64,000 bases of DNA, from assembly GCA_930367205.1 (NCBI GenBank), contig OV884011.1, positions 38,763,754 to 38,827,753 on the forward strand, given 5' to 3'. Shown here one piece after another: positions 11,247 through 28,371 of the stretch; positions within the stretch are counted from its first letter, which is position 1; every line of letters begins with the position of its first letter. The position numbers and the translations under genes are program-made. The notes under the pieces were generated by a model. The model worked only from the letters and a program-made list of their open reading frames with translations. It was not told the DNA's origin and made no database searches. The DNA is from Acanthosoma haemorrhoidale. Its lineage: Eukaryota > Arthropoda > Insecta > Hemiptera > Acanthosomatidae.

Positions 11247-13661
11247 GAGAGGGGGAGGGAGAGAGAGAGAGTTGTGTGTCACTTCAGGTGCCGGGCTATG
11301 TCTGCGCCTCCCTACTGAGTTTCAGTTGTGTCGTGAACCAGTTTCCCCTCTGTAACTGATGGCTAAGGTTTTTATTATAAAAATATGGAAACAGTTGAGT
11401 GCTTTCTGCTCCAAGAAGAGTGGAACTTATTCATGGTGAAGAAGTTGGTACAACAAAATTATTGTGACCTTAAAAATAACATTAAAACATATATTAAATT
11501 TCAATATTTTGTTTAATTAAATTGTTTATTTTGAATTTATATCCCTCTTTATAAATGTAAACCCTGCTGTTCTCATGAAATTCAAAAATTTCTAGGTGTT
11601 GCGATTTTTTTGATAGGGAGTTAACGTGATGTACAAATGGTATAATATCTCAAATTAAATGTTTCAGATATTCCTAATCAAGAACAAAATAAATGTTTCA
11701 CACTGATTGGGGGGTTGTTATTAAGAAATTTGCAATTACTTCAGTTCAATGCACATGAAATTTTTGACCTCAGATGCCCTGAAATAGATTTATCTAAAAG
11801 CAAAACTAGATTTATTGGAGGAGGATTGTATCCAACTCTGGCTTTGTTCAACCATTCTTGTAATCCTTCATTCATAAGGTCAGTTAAAAAAAATGTTTAA
11901 TAATAAAAATTGTTTATTTTTTTAATATCATGAATGTCGTCATATTATATTCATAAATGTTACTAACTTTTTTTTTATAAATAGGTATTTTGAAGGTACA
12001 AGGGTTTTCGCAAAAGCTATACGACCAATCTCTGTTGGGGAGATGGTAGCTGAAAACTACGGGCCAATTTTCACAGAAATGGAAAAAACTAAAAGACAAA
12101 GTGAGCTGCGAGATATATATTGGTTCAACTGTAAATGTGACCCTTGTACAGAACATTGGCCTTTACTCAAAGATATGGACACAACGTCATTGAGGTTTCG
12201 GTGCGAAAACAAAAAATGTACTAATGTCATCGTTGTACCTGTGACAATAAGAGATTTTATGGTCAAATGTCAAGAGTGTGACAAGCATACAAACATTTTA
12301 AAAGGGCTCAAACTCCTTCAGGTAATGGTCAAAACAAATGTTATAGGTTAGTAATAATTTTCTTTAAAAGGAGATTTAACAATTATTTTTTCTCAAACTA
12401 TTTATAAGCAGGATTTAATTCTAAGAAGTTTGTAATGTTTTGAAATTTCTCTAAGATCATTTAAAGATATTCAAAACTGAAAACACAATTTTCATTATAT
12501 TTATCTTTGGGGCTTTTAAAAAAAATATCAATCAGAGATAATTTTACCTTTATATAGTATAATAGTCTGGAGAAATTTTTTTGAACAATTATTAACAATT
12601 TATCTACTGTACTAGATGTGATTAATTAATATAACAAGATGAATTCAATGATGTGTTTATTAAATCATTTAACAATACTGAGATTAATTTCTCTTTAAAA
12701 GAGAAAGAGTTACTCAAAATAAAATTACATTAAAAATTTTGTTTAAATAGGATTTTCATAAATATTTTAACTTTTTTTTCTTTTCTTAGAATGTTATTAT
12801 TTACAATGTTATGTACCCTTTTATTATCTTACATACCTGTAAATAATTGTAATTAGGGAATACAAATCCTCATGATAGGCATTTAAACAAATGTGTTAAA
12901 ACAAAAAAAACAACCCTTAGATAAAATTCCTTTATGATGGAAATAATGCAGGCGATTTTCAGAAAAAACTATAAGCACAGATTCAATTAAAAATGGTTTG
13001 GGTCTGCCTATGACAAAAAAATATATTATTTATCAGGACATTAAATGGAGCTACCATGGAAAAGTCATTTCACTAAAATAACACTGGTTGAATAAGAGTA
13101 AAGTTGCAAACACCATGTTGTTAATGGCTTTAACTAATCATAGTTGGGGAAAACATAACAGATATTTCATATTGTTAATGAGGAAATCGAGTTCTTTAGT
13201 TTAATTCCTTACTCAAAATTATAAATTTGTTTTAATTACCAAGTAATTCATTTTTGTGGGGACATGGCCATAATGCTCATGTCTTCCTTATATAAAATTG
13301 GACCTTGTAAAATTTCATGTCTAAAGCCACAGCAGGACTCTCATATGCTAGGACAGACAGACACATGTGTGAAAACATAAGGGCATTGTAAGGGTGAAAA
13401 AAACCAAAAAAAACTCTAAGAATTATTATGCAATAAAATATAATTATACAGTATTTGTATTTATTTCAGGATTCTGATGACTTGTCTAGACTTGCACATA
13501 ATTTAATCAAAACGGGTGAACCAGAAAAAGCCATGGCAAAGTACACAGAACTTCTATTACTTCTTCACGAGACTTTAGCACCTCCTTTCAGAGATTACCA
13601 CATTTGCCAACAAGGTTTAAGAACTTGCTATCTCACTTATGGGAATATTGCCAAGTATTAG
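4852..13661 (+). CDS. SMYD4: SET and MYND domain protein, SMYD4 type (TPR-MYND-SET), complete
   Basis: A putative protein-lysine methyltransferase of the SMYD4 branch. Nine exons join in frame: 4852-5146, 6215-6356, 7515-7684, 7753-7975, 9936-10149, 10217-10388, 11668-11878, 11985-12321 and 13470-13661 (TAG), giving 651 residues. Human SMYD4 is longer, near 800. TPR-like helices span residues 65-200 (LKEKGNDAFKNGN; ANRSAALYHLNEYQAALIDI). The first half of SET begins near 230 (KYAGRYAEAKRDIELGE). A MYND zinc finger (CYHCMER..CPHCDRVKFCSSKC..H..C) at about 270-315 is split by a 2-kb intron. The SET core motif NHSCNP is at 467-472, ENYGP at 499-503, and the post-SET cysteines (CKCDPC) at 525-530. 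A C-terminal helical region ends the protein. All SET signature residues are present, so it is probably active. The donor after 10388 (GTTTCA) is unusually weak. Substrates are not predictable. Confidence 0.92.
5815..5960 (+). repeat. Dispersed repeat family G, copy 1 (SMYD4 intron 1)
   Basis: Contains 'aaatttcatgt' followed by a CAGGGACTTA/CAGAGACAG stretch and 'gtgaaaa'. The same ordered words recur at 13255-13405 (plus) and in reverse orientation at 29815-29990 and 54945-55040. The type of parent element is unknown. The rest of this 1.07-kb intron shows no other structure. Confidence 0.4.
6860..7012 (+). other. Short acidic open stretch in SMYD4 intron 2, possible transposase N-terminal relic
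   Basis: About 45 codons reading DPKDIQLILKLLENN and then a Glu/Asp/Ser-rich tail before TAA. The acidic N-terminus resembles piggyBac-type transposases, but there is no catalytic domain and no terminal repeats were found, so this is only a guess. It is not spliced into SMYD4: the frame runs from exon 6215-6356 directly into 7515-7684. Confidence 0.2.
9236..9605 (-). mobile_element. LINE reverse-transcriptase fragment (degenerate, antisense in SMYD4 intron 4)
   Basis: On the minus strand an open segment (9556-9356) reads MREMNIPPKLVHLLRLTIEG and continues ELSRGFKSEKGI. This matches the non-LTR RT block where '..IP.KL..L......' precedes the 'F..GVRQGD' motif. After it the frame is broken by stops. 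There are no ends, poly(A) or endonuclease, so it is a dead internal fragment. The neighbouring 8000-9235 and 9606-9935 are AT-rich with no recognised content. Confidence 0.6.
9762..9830 (-). repeat. Possible tRNA-derived SINE head
   Basis: Read on the minus strand, 'aggtaggaggtctcatgctt' leads into 'aaatcc', a degenerate B-box-like arrangement similar to the clearer SINE heads at 25.8 and 28.6 kb. No full element was delimited. Confidence 0.25.
10861..11091 (-). mobile_element. tRNA-derived SINE, family A, copy 1 (SMYD4 intron 6)
   Basis: On the minus strand the element starts near 11091 with an A-box-like TAGTGGTTAGCATG. This is followed by a B-box-like CCGGCTTCAACCCC (around 11037-11052), an unrelated body, and a tail containing ACCTATCAACTATGG and CTCATCATGA. 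The body/tail resembles the 36.6-kb copy (ATCTACCAACTATGG, TCTTCATGA). It abuts a (GA)n microsatellite on its head side. Confidence 0.6.
11092..11272. repeat. (GA)n / GAGAGG microsatellite
   Basis: About 180 bp of near-pure purine GA dinucleotide with interspersed GGGGAGA units, arranged as three similar blocks. It yields long Arg/Glu or Leu/Ser open frames on both strands that are not genes. The rest of the intron up to 11667 is AT-rich and featureless. Confidence 0.95.
13255..13405 (+). repeat. Dispersed repeat family G, copy 2 (last SMYD4 intron)
   Basis: Contains 'accttgtaaaatttcatgtc', then CAGCAGGACTCTCATATGC, then GGACAGACAGACACA and 'gtgaaaacataagg'. The order matches copies 1, 3 and 4. 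The 1.1-kb intron otherwise holds only AT-rich DNA. Confidence 0.45.
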
Positions 13662-15888
13662 GATTTTACAACATAGATTTTACTTTGCAAAAGACACTGA
13701 CCAGATGTTAAAGTTTTTATTATCGATTTGTAACCCATAAAATAAACTATATGTTAATTTATTCTTAGATAGTTATTTAAAGTTACCTAAAATGACCAAT
13801 TTCCATTACATACGGTATATGTAACAATTATTTAATGAAATATTTGATTTTTCTTACTTTACCACAACACAACACCATCAAAAATTATGTGAATTTTTAT
13901 TAATCTATTTACCTGGCTATTCAAACAATAAACCAAATATATTAAATTATTTTAGATTTAACCATGTATGTTGTATGCAGCTTTTCAGGAGAAAATTATT
14001 ATGATAGCTTGTGCTTATACTAGTTGACTGTATATAATATAGACTGCAGTCAATATTTAATAAATGAGCTTATAAAATTGTTTGATTTTTAAATTGTGCT
14101 GGTGCTAAGTACACAGTCTCTAAGTTGAAGTCTTCTTGGTCATGGTTCAAAATAAAGTACAAAAACTTGGCCTGCTTGTTGGATCACTCAGCCATACAAG
14201 ATGATGGCATGGACTCATCATCAGGTGACAGACAGATAGATGGCGATTTTGTCAAACCCATAGGTCAGACTCCATATCAAAGACTAAAGACAACCTTTTC
14301 TCTGTTTTCACTATTTATTGCATCCATTGGTGCTCCCCCTCCCCACCAACCCTCCCACAACAAACAAAAATGCCTGCTGCTTCCCCCTTTTTGCCATGCC
14401 AAAGACAGGCCTTTATGAATGAATTATTATTATTATGTTATGAGATATGGTGGAATATGAACCCCCATATCTTATGAGAAATTGAAGAACATTTTATTTA
14501 TTAAGAATCGTGAATATATACACGAAAAATCAGAGATCAACTACCTGGGGCCAGTGGGACACATAGATCCTCGGACATGAAAGAACAGGTCATATATCAC
14601 TGAAGGATTTCTCAACTGCCAGCCATAAAAGAGAGAGTTTGGCGAAGAAATAGTAGAACTCTGTCTGTCTAGGTATTAGTAAAAGAGGAAGCAGGGAGTT
14701 TCAAGCAATTAATAGTCATCTGCCTGGAGTGAAGGAAAAAAGCCACTAAACTCGCTGGAATACAGGGATGTGAAAATTATGGTTCAGAGGAACTGCTACT
14801 ACTACTCTGACTTACTTGTTAACAGATGTTTTAAAAGTTACTATTATAGCCCTGAGACAGCAAAAGGATTCCCCTTAGGAAGAAGGAAAGTGGGAGGATG
14901 GGCTGTATAGGTAAGACAAGAAAGGGCTTCTTGGTTCTAGAGCTGGGTCCTTGAGCTTAGATCTTGTGAACACCTCTCTATGTTGACGGCATGGGTGAAG
15001 GGAACTTGCTGGTTTGAGCTAGACAATCTAGACCCTCTCAGAGAATGATGAACTTTGTGGTAGATGACTTCTTGGCGGAGCTGACCGGGGTGCCTGAATG
15101 CTTGCGTTTGTTTGTGAAGACATAGTAGGGTTGAATTCATCATGTACTATAGCTATGACCAATTCATTTCAAGTACCATGCCATATTTTAAGCCTAGTAG
15201 ATTCAATTGTTAAGACCATCTGTTTATGAATATCTTTCAGTCTTATCATAAATTAGATGTACATTTTGTTTGATGCAATAAAATAAGTTCTTTTTTATAT
15301 TTACTCACAGAATAGAATAATTGATTTAAGGTATTATGTATTTGTGGTAGTGTTGTTATGTTAATTTTCTTAATTTATGATATTCCTTTTATATTTAATA
15401 AAAATCTTATTTTCAAGGCTCTTCACAATTTGTATGATTTATTTCAAAAGCATAATTATTTAAATTAATGTCTTATGATCCCAATACCTATAAATCCTAA
15501 AAGGTAATGTTAGAGTTTTTAATTATTAATTTAGGATATTTAATAAATACTTTTTTATCTATCGGACACGAATTACCTTGGGTGAGGGAAAGGTGGACTT
15601 AGTTATCGACCCCAATCAGACATATTTCCTTTTTGATTTGAATTTTTCTTTTAAATTCTAAAGTATCGCCAATCATTAATAAGAGCTGAATGGATTATAA
15701 TATTGCTGGCTTAGTACCGGTCAGCTGATATTATAGTGTCTGTTGAAGCCACAGATTTATTTTTACCTTGAAAACTTTGTTTAACGTGCTCATTGCACAT
15801 TTAATTTATATTTCCTCTAGTTCAAGTTTGCTTATTTGTTTATTTGCTTCTTAATTGTTTAAGAAAACAAAATGTTAAATAAAAGGTG
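13662..15888. other. Intergenic DNA downstream of SMYD4, no gene recognised
   Basis: The SMYD4 3'UTR probably lies just after 13661, where AATAAA-like words occur near 13740. The 14.1-15.2 kb stretch is somewhat richer in GC and has short open frames on both strands (14125-14418 plus, 14937-15143 minus). None has splice continuity or a recognised domain, so it is probably old repeat DNA. Confidence 0.4.
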
Positions 15889-17366
15889 TGTTGTTAAACT
15901 GTGAGCCCTAATCCAGGCCAAAATGTAAACATTGCAGGCTCGGCTTGCCCCCCTCTCTACACCGGGCTGTCGTATTCCATCTCTCGCCGATGTTACATCG
16001 GGTGAATCCGCTCGACATTTCTCTCCGCAGTCATAGTTCTCTATGTGAGTACGAACATTTTCACACACAAACGGGGATTTGTCATCAAATGACCATACTG
16101 GCATTGAGCTTCAAGAAGACTGGTGTTTCAATGTTTATTACTTTACGATCGAGGGATCTATAGTTTCGGGATTGTTAAATGGTAAATTTTGCACAATGTC
16201 GTTGCATCTAATTAAGCTCACGCTTACATTTAAATTCTTACATATTGTTATTATGGATGTATAATTTAGTTATTTATTCATTATAAAGTTATTTATTCAT
16301 TATAGGTTTATTTATTCATTATAAATTTATTTATTTATTATTATTGCTTAAGCGAGTGTGAAATTGTTGATTCCGCTAGTGTGAACAAATATTATGTTAA
16401 AAATTATTGAATTAAGTAGTTATTTCTACTATTTCAAGGCAAGCTTGCTCATAGATATTAATTCGTTTCCAGTTAAAATTTTGTTTAACTTTGCTATTTG
16501 TTTTGAATATATATCAATTTTTAAGATTACATGTTTATTCTTTTATAATAATTCTTAAATACCCAGTTGCAATTTTGAGCCACATATTTTCTACGCTATT
16601 AAGGAGGAAAGGTTCTACTGAACCTCTCGAGCTGCGTAAACAGTGTCCTTGGGACCATAGGTACTTTTACGACAGTAAAACCTAGGCACCGAATTTACAT
16701 ATCCCAGTTAGATGTGTTACATGCTCTGTTTAATAGCACATAATGCAGGAGGAATAACTTCAAGAAATGTTAGCTACTGAACAACAAAATAAAGCAAAAA
16801 ATTATTCATGTGTGTGCAATCATCACTAATAGTAAGTGTTAAAAATAGTCGACAGCTAATGATTAATAATAATGAAACTAATATAATATTCCAATGAGTC
16901 AAAACTCTAAAAAGATACACCTTTATTTCTAAATAACACTATATGAAAAACTCGTAATTTTTCAAAGGAAGGCTCTACAGTCCCTCCAAATTTTTATTTT
17001 TGATTTTACGTTAGTCAACGTTTTGCCAGATGAAACCTTTTTGAGATTTGGTGTGAAATCATTATTCACATTAATACCTCTGAATTTGTTATTTAAAATC
17101 ATTTCCGAAGAATGGGAGCACATAAAGTTATTCAAATTCAAAGGATAAAACTGATGTCAATTATGAGTTTTTTTAAATACCGAAACAACATTTACAGAAT
17201 ACAGGTCCACCCGTCTTATCTCTTTCTTGGGGCTCGCCGGACGGCGGCTAGAGGTTGTAGCGACACCAGCCAGCGGCGGGCGTCCTCCCCCCCCCCACCT
17301 TGGGGACCCTCACATCTGATAACTCCCGACAGTCCGAAAGGAGTGCTATTCGAAATTAATTTCGGA
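15889..17366 (+). other. Unassigned GC-richer segments with splice-like signals (possible uncharacterised gene or 5' exons)
   Basis: Three islands stand out from AT-rich flanks. 15889-16180 contains a strong donor-like GTGAGT at 16045 and an open stretch reading ELQEDWCFNVYYFTIEGS, ending in a possible donor (AATG/GTAAAT) at about 16181. 16604-16710 follows a possible acceptor (ATTAAG). 17205-17366 lies between an acceptor-like ACAG and a donor-like GGAG/GTAATG, and is Pro/Ser/Arg rich (RRASSPPPPWGPSHL). None matches a family I know. No continuous frame across all three could be established and no ATG is obvious, so a transcript is only a possibility. An old transposon is equally likely. Confidence 0.25.
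16262..16342. repeat. Short imperfect tandem repeat
   Basis: Three to four copies of a unit of about 22 bp (agttatttattcattataa and close variants) in tandem. Confidence 0.7.
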
Positions 17367-17838
17367 GGTAATGTATTGTTTTCTATGTCCTTAATAACTT
17401 CTTTAAATTTGCTGCATAGGTACGTTTTTGATTTTTTAATATTTTTATTTCACTTTCCTCCTTTTTTTGTGTTAAAATGGTGGGGTAAAGTTTCTTGAGT
17501 TACAATGACCTCACCAAATTTATTGAACGTTATCAGAAGGGAAATGACGTAATATGTGCATTATTGGTATTAATTAATTAATATGCATAATTGTTATTGG
17601 TAGTAATATGTGTGTATTTTTATGTTTTTTGTTAGTATAGTCTACTTACCCAGAATACATTAAACATATTCTTAAACAATACTAGACCTTAAGTTTGATG
17701 CCTTCTACAATAAACTAGGAAAACATTTTTTTTTTCTTTACATGGTAACTAATTACTAATTGACCAATGACACTTGTTATAGAATTATTATTTTGAAAAT
17801 CATTGGGGAATCATATGGAACTATTATGCAAATTATAA

Positions 17839-18505
17839 GGTTTGATCAAAAAGTAACGAGAATAACTTCGCGGACGTTATGATTCCGATGGTAATTTATT
17901 TTTATCATGTTGGTACACATGTCACTGATGGATCAAATTGAAGGTGAGCCTCATCACCTAGTGAGTGTATGTGTATTGACTTATTAACAACAATCTGAAA
18001 GTATTATATTTTATACACTCCTTCGAATGCAGCACGAGGAGACAGCTGTAATTCCAAATTTTTTTATTTATTTTTGTCATTGTATATATATTATCAATAA
18101 AGAGGTTTTGAAAGAAAAAACAAAACCAAATAAAAAACATGTCACTGAAATACGTTGAAATTTCCAGCTGGTTTCAATGTTTACTTTTTATAGTAGCAGT
18201 CGAGAAGGTAACGCGATTTTTGGTGTTCTCGGCGATTTTAAGTTTCGAAAAAAATGGATCAAAGAATTTGTATTAAATTTTGTCAAAAAAATGAAATAGA
18301 GTGCAGCAAAGTTTTTGAAATGTTGACAGTAGCTTTTGGTGAATCTACCATGAGTAAAGCAAGAGTTTATGAGTGGTATGGACATTTCAAAGAGGGTCAT
18401 GAAGAAGTTGAAGATGATGATCGCTCTAACTCTTCAATAAACGACAACAACATTGAAGAAGTTAAGAAAATGATTAAAAAAAAAGAGAAAATGAGAAAAA
18501 TATGA
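17839..18505 (+). mobile_element. Truncated mariner-family element with broken transposase N-terminus
   Basis: A mariner-type terminal sequence, gtttgatcaaaaagtaacga, lies at 17840-17859. An open frame from 18254 begins MDQRICIKFCQKNEIECSK and continues with VFEMLTVAFGESTMSKARV and YEWYGHFKEGHEEVEDDDRS. This is the Mos1/SETMAR-type helix-turn-helix domain that binds the terminal repeats. After about residue 75 the frame degenerates into Lys/Glu repeats and stops at 18505. No DDD/DDE catalytic domain and no right terminal repeat are visible, so it cannot move itself. A retroposon (17929-18148) sits between its left end and its ORF. Confidence 0.85.
17929..18148 (+). mobile_element. Short retroposed sequence inserted in the mariner copy, with 12-bp target duplication
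   Basis: The 12-mer acatgtcactga occurs at 17917-17928 and again at 18137-18148, bracketing about 208 bp. The insert ends with an A-rich tail containing AATAAAG and runs of A just before the second copy, as expected for a 5'-truncated LINE or SINE. Near its start it has aaggtgagcctcatcac, also found as aaggtgagccccatcac at about 45368, at the end of the Jockey-like fragment. It may therefore be a 3'UTR of that LINE family. Confidence 0.6.
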
Positions 18506-21500
18506 GAGTAAAATGTATCATTCAATCAGCAATGACTTATTTGTCAGTTAAGTTTTTTTTTTATTTTATATGCGTATTACGAAATAGGTTTACAATTTGT
18601 AAGATGAAGTATTATAAATTAAAATATGTACTTTTTTGTTAATTGTTCTTTTAGGTGATTTATCCCATAATATTTGGAAGCTGATCTTGCAACTGTTTAT
18701 GAAATAATGATGTCCATAAGGTTGTATTAACTTATCCTATACATTTGAAGTCATGGATCATTTACCTAAGTTTGAACTAGCAAAAACAGCAGTTAGCACT
18801 TTGAATTAGTTGAATGTTCACAGCTCTTTCTATTTACTTCAATTAATAATTGTTAATCGATATATTTTCTTTATGAAATTTCATAAGTATTAAATATTTC
18901 TGAACTAGTTTAATTACTTATATAAGTAAGTAAACTTAGACTAATTTGGTGATGAACTCTTTTATTATCTATAAAAGTTCTATTCACAAGAATAAAGTAC
19001 TTTCATAAATCATTGAATTGTCCAGGTTATGTTAATAAATTAAGATTCAATAAATTTGTCATTATTTAACTAGGCTTTTACTTACTATCCTATTCATTCA
19101 AGCAATCCAAGTTTTATTCATTAAGATGCTGATGTGTTAACTTCTGTTTACCAATACTAGTATCAATTTTGATTGGGTTGTCCAGAAAATAATGCAGGTT
19201 TTCTTTTTTTAGATTAACAAATAACAACTCACCATTATATTTTTGTTTTAAAAAAATACATATGTACTGTAATGTTATTTTAAAGGAGTAATTTGAGAGG
19301 ATTATTAATATTTTATAAAATATTGAATGATATAAAAAGTTTAATTTCAAACAACTGAATGTAACAGCTGGGATGTTTGTAAATTATTGGAACAGCTGAG
19401 GGGAAACTATAGTTCAGTTGTTTAAAATTGCACACCAGAGGTGTTAATGAAGATTTGTTGTAGTCAAACATTTGACATCAGGGCCCTCATAATTCGTATT
19501 TATTCATACATCATATTTGCATAATCTATAGGTCATTGAGGCAGAATTATATTTGGAGCATCTAGATTAACAAAACACAATACTTGGGCTGGAGAAAGAC
19601 AAGAGAGATAAAAAAAATTGTGAAGAACTTAAAAACATGTCTAATTTTTTATTTTAAATTAATGTATGTAAATGATGGTTGTCAAGGACCCTTCTGAGAT
19701 AAATAAATTATAAGTTTTATATTAGTAAATTCATATGATGTTTTGTTTTTTTATGAAACATAACTTTGAGACACTTAATCTACATGTACAAACATGTTAT
19801 AATTTTTTTCAGGTAACTTTTTAAATGAAACCGGAAAATTAAAAAAAAAACCTTGAGGATAATTTGGACAAGTAACAGATACACAAAAAATCTTTTAAAA
19901 ACATTTTAAGCAAAAAAAAAATAAGAGAAAATTAGCTATAATTTAAGTCATAAAATTTACTCCAGTTAATCTGACAATTGAGATGAATATGGATTGCTTT
20001 ACCACAATATGGAAAATGTCCGAAAGAATGAGGAATAAAATAAAAATGTCAACATATATTGTATTTAAAAAAACAATTTTTTAACCCTGGATGATCGAGT
20101 ACATGGATAATTGAGGTTGTACTGTATTAAAGTATCTTTTACCCCACTATTATAGTCGAGAATTATAATTTTCTCTAGATATGGAAGTATTTCATTGATT
20201 ATTTCAGGTAACAATTACCTTATGTATTTATAGTATTGTAACTTTCTTACTAACCAAGTACAGTTGTTTGAAATATTTTTCTCATAATTAATATCCTTTA
20301 AAATATCTTTATCCACTTAAGACAAATCTCAATGTAAAACAATTATTTTGAGGTATGGCATTTCTGAAAGAGATAATGCCAACTATGTAATGAGTTTTCT
20401 GAACCAGAAATAATGCTATTAATCATGAACAAAATATCGAAGTCTATTTTAGAATATTTATCAATAGGTTAAGGATATAAGGTTTAATCAGGAAAGAAAA
20501 AAAATGCAAAAGTCCCTTCAAATTTTATTCTGAAAATAAATTTTAATAATCATAGTTTTATAGATTTGAAATGGAACAATTCGATAGACATCACAAATAC
20601 ATGAAACTATATAATGACAGTTTTATAGACATATACACATATATACAACTCGATAAAAATTATTTAAAAACAAAAGAAATGTGGAATATATTTGGATAAG
20701 TTAATTTGAAAATGAAAGAATATTAATGATGTACAATTTTTTTCCCCGTTTGATTTTGTGAATATCACAAGCCAACCAGTCATTATGTGATGGTAAAAAT
20801 GATTTTTCATTCAAAATATCACAGCTTGAATACACTAATGAGTTAATTTATAATTGCACTACAAATAAATAACAAAAAATAAAATAATGAAGCTCATTCA
20901 TGATAACCATAATAAATTATAACAAAAGGAATACTTTTCAAACGGGATCATAAATATTGTGCTTTTAACTACTTATTAAATAAGCAAACCAAGGTATAAT
21001 GAAGTACTCACTGTAGTTTCCATGTGGTGTAAATAAATCAAGTTGAAACCATTAACTTTATAAGGTATTCTATATAGAATTTAAAGAAATATTGAGTACA
21101 GTTTGCTTCAATTACATAATCTTTAAGCAGCACATATTAAAGAAGCAGTTAAAGATTTTCAGATTCGGTTATTTTTCATTCTCAATCTAAGTATGTATAA
21201 AATAATAATAAGTTAATGTGTACAAAACACAAAATATATATTGTCATAAAAATTAATCTTAAATGCGATAGGATAGAAAAATTAAATTAAATTGCTCTTG
21301 ATCCTATTTCATGAAATGAAACTTGCCTTTCAGCATAAATATGATTTAAACTTCTGTGGCAGAAGTTTATGTATATCTACAATGGCTTGAAAAATACAAA
21401 TAATCAGTGCTATAAATAAACTTATTTTAAAAACTTTAAAACATACATTAGATAGTTTTGCTAGTTCATAAATCTATATGTATAGAAAATTCCATTTTAA

Positions 21501-22062
21501 TCGGCCAACATAAACAATCAACATTGAAATAAAGTTATTTACAAAAGAATAGCAGAGGAAGAAATGGCAATTTATATTCAAAATGAATATTATGATGGTA
21601 AAAATCCATCAATTGTATATTTATTAATTAAAAAAAACATTTATTTTTTCAAATGTCAGTCTCATCTAAAATAAAAATCTCTCCAATTAAAACGAAACTG
21701 TTGAAACACTGCGGTGTTCTGATAAAATTTCAATCTAATACATTATATTGTCAATGCTTAGATGAAAATATTCATACATAATTTAAATACACTTTAAATT
21801 AAAGGAGCTAAATGTAGATATTTTATCTGGAAAAAATACAGGACATCCACAAAAAAATGATAAACTTTATTAGTAAAGTGGGGGGGGGGTATATATATTT
21901 TTTTTTTTATGATTCAAAAACTAATCTTGTTCGAGCATTTAAAGATAGAAACAATCCAAAAAATAATTCCCTTATTATATTGACATATAGACTGTACAAA
22001 CATAACAGAGAATGTTTGCTTTTGAAATGAAATGGATAGTCTGAACTTCAGATGGCCGAGTT
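18506..22062. other. AT-rich intergenic DNA / SURF4 3' side, no gene
   Basis: No open frame or conserved protein segment is visible. The part from roughly 20500 to 22062 is directly downstream of the SURF4 stop and probably includes its 3'UTR; the poly(A) site cannot be chosen among many AATAAA-like words. It contains one pogo/Tigger end, listed separately. Confidence 0.5.
20085..20124. mobile_element. pogo/Tigger-like right terminal repeat
   Basis: The sequence reads gataattgaggttgtactg followed by TA. Reverse-complemented it begins CAGTACAACCTCAATTATCC, nearly the same as the left end at 33765 (CAGTACAATCCTGATAATTC), and both are bordered by TA, the pogo target site. The other end of this copy was not found. 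Confidence 0.55.
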
Positions 22063-27863
<5,801 letters not shown>

Positions 27864-28371
27864 CCTAAGAAATAAAATTTACGAAAAAGAAATGAGACGG
27901 GCGAAACGTTCGAACTGTATGCCAGTGTCGCGTTGGACCCCAACCATTTATGTTTGAGGCCACCTTGATTACTATTTGGGATCATGACATAATTGATAAT
28001 TGATAGAGACGTGTTGGAAATGATAAACAATACGTGACAATTACGTGTTAAAGAAGAAACAATCCCTACCCGTATCAAAGGAAATAGGGTTGTTCTGTAA
28101 ATATATGGCTTCCTAGCAACAGGAACTAACCGAGAACGTTCAATAGTATTTGATAAATTAATTATTTAAAGTCAAGTATTCCATTTATCCAATTTTATTT
28201 CCTAAAAATAAAAAAAATAATTATTCATATGGAGACAATCATTTTTTAAGTCTCAAATAGAAACAACACTGCTTTCAGAAAGTTTAAAGGCGAAGAACAC
28301 TCCATCCCGAATAACCTAATTCACACAAACAAATTTGAATTGTGCTCACGTGCAAGTGCTGTATTTAAGCT
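27864..28371. promoter_or_regulatory. Head-to-head promoter region of SURF4 and EXOSC2
   Basis: 508 bp separate the two start codons. The sequence close to each ATG is richer in GC than the rest (around 27890-27960 and 28290-28370). No convincing TATA box is seen, which fits two broadly expressed genes sharing a bidirectional promoter. Boundaries of the 5'UTRs are not visible. Confidence 0.55.

Noticed and set aside
10901..11359. Long plus-strand ORF (Arg/Glu-rich) and its minus-strand Leu/Ser-rich counterpart
   Set aside because: Both arise from the (GA)n microsatellite and an adjoining SINE; there is no domain and no splice continuity.
11914..12266. Minus-strand ORFs over SMYD4 exon 8
   Set aside because: They are antisense shadows of a strongly supported SET/post-SET exon.
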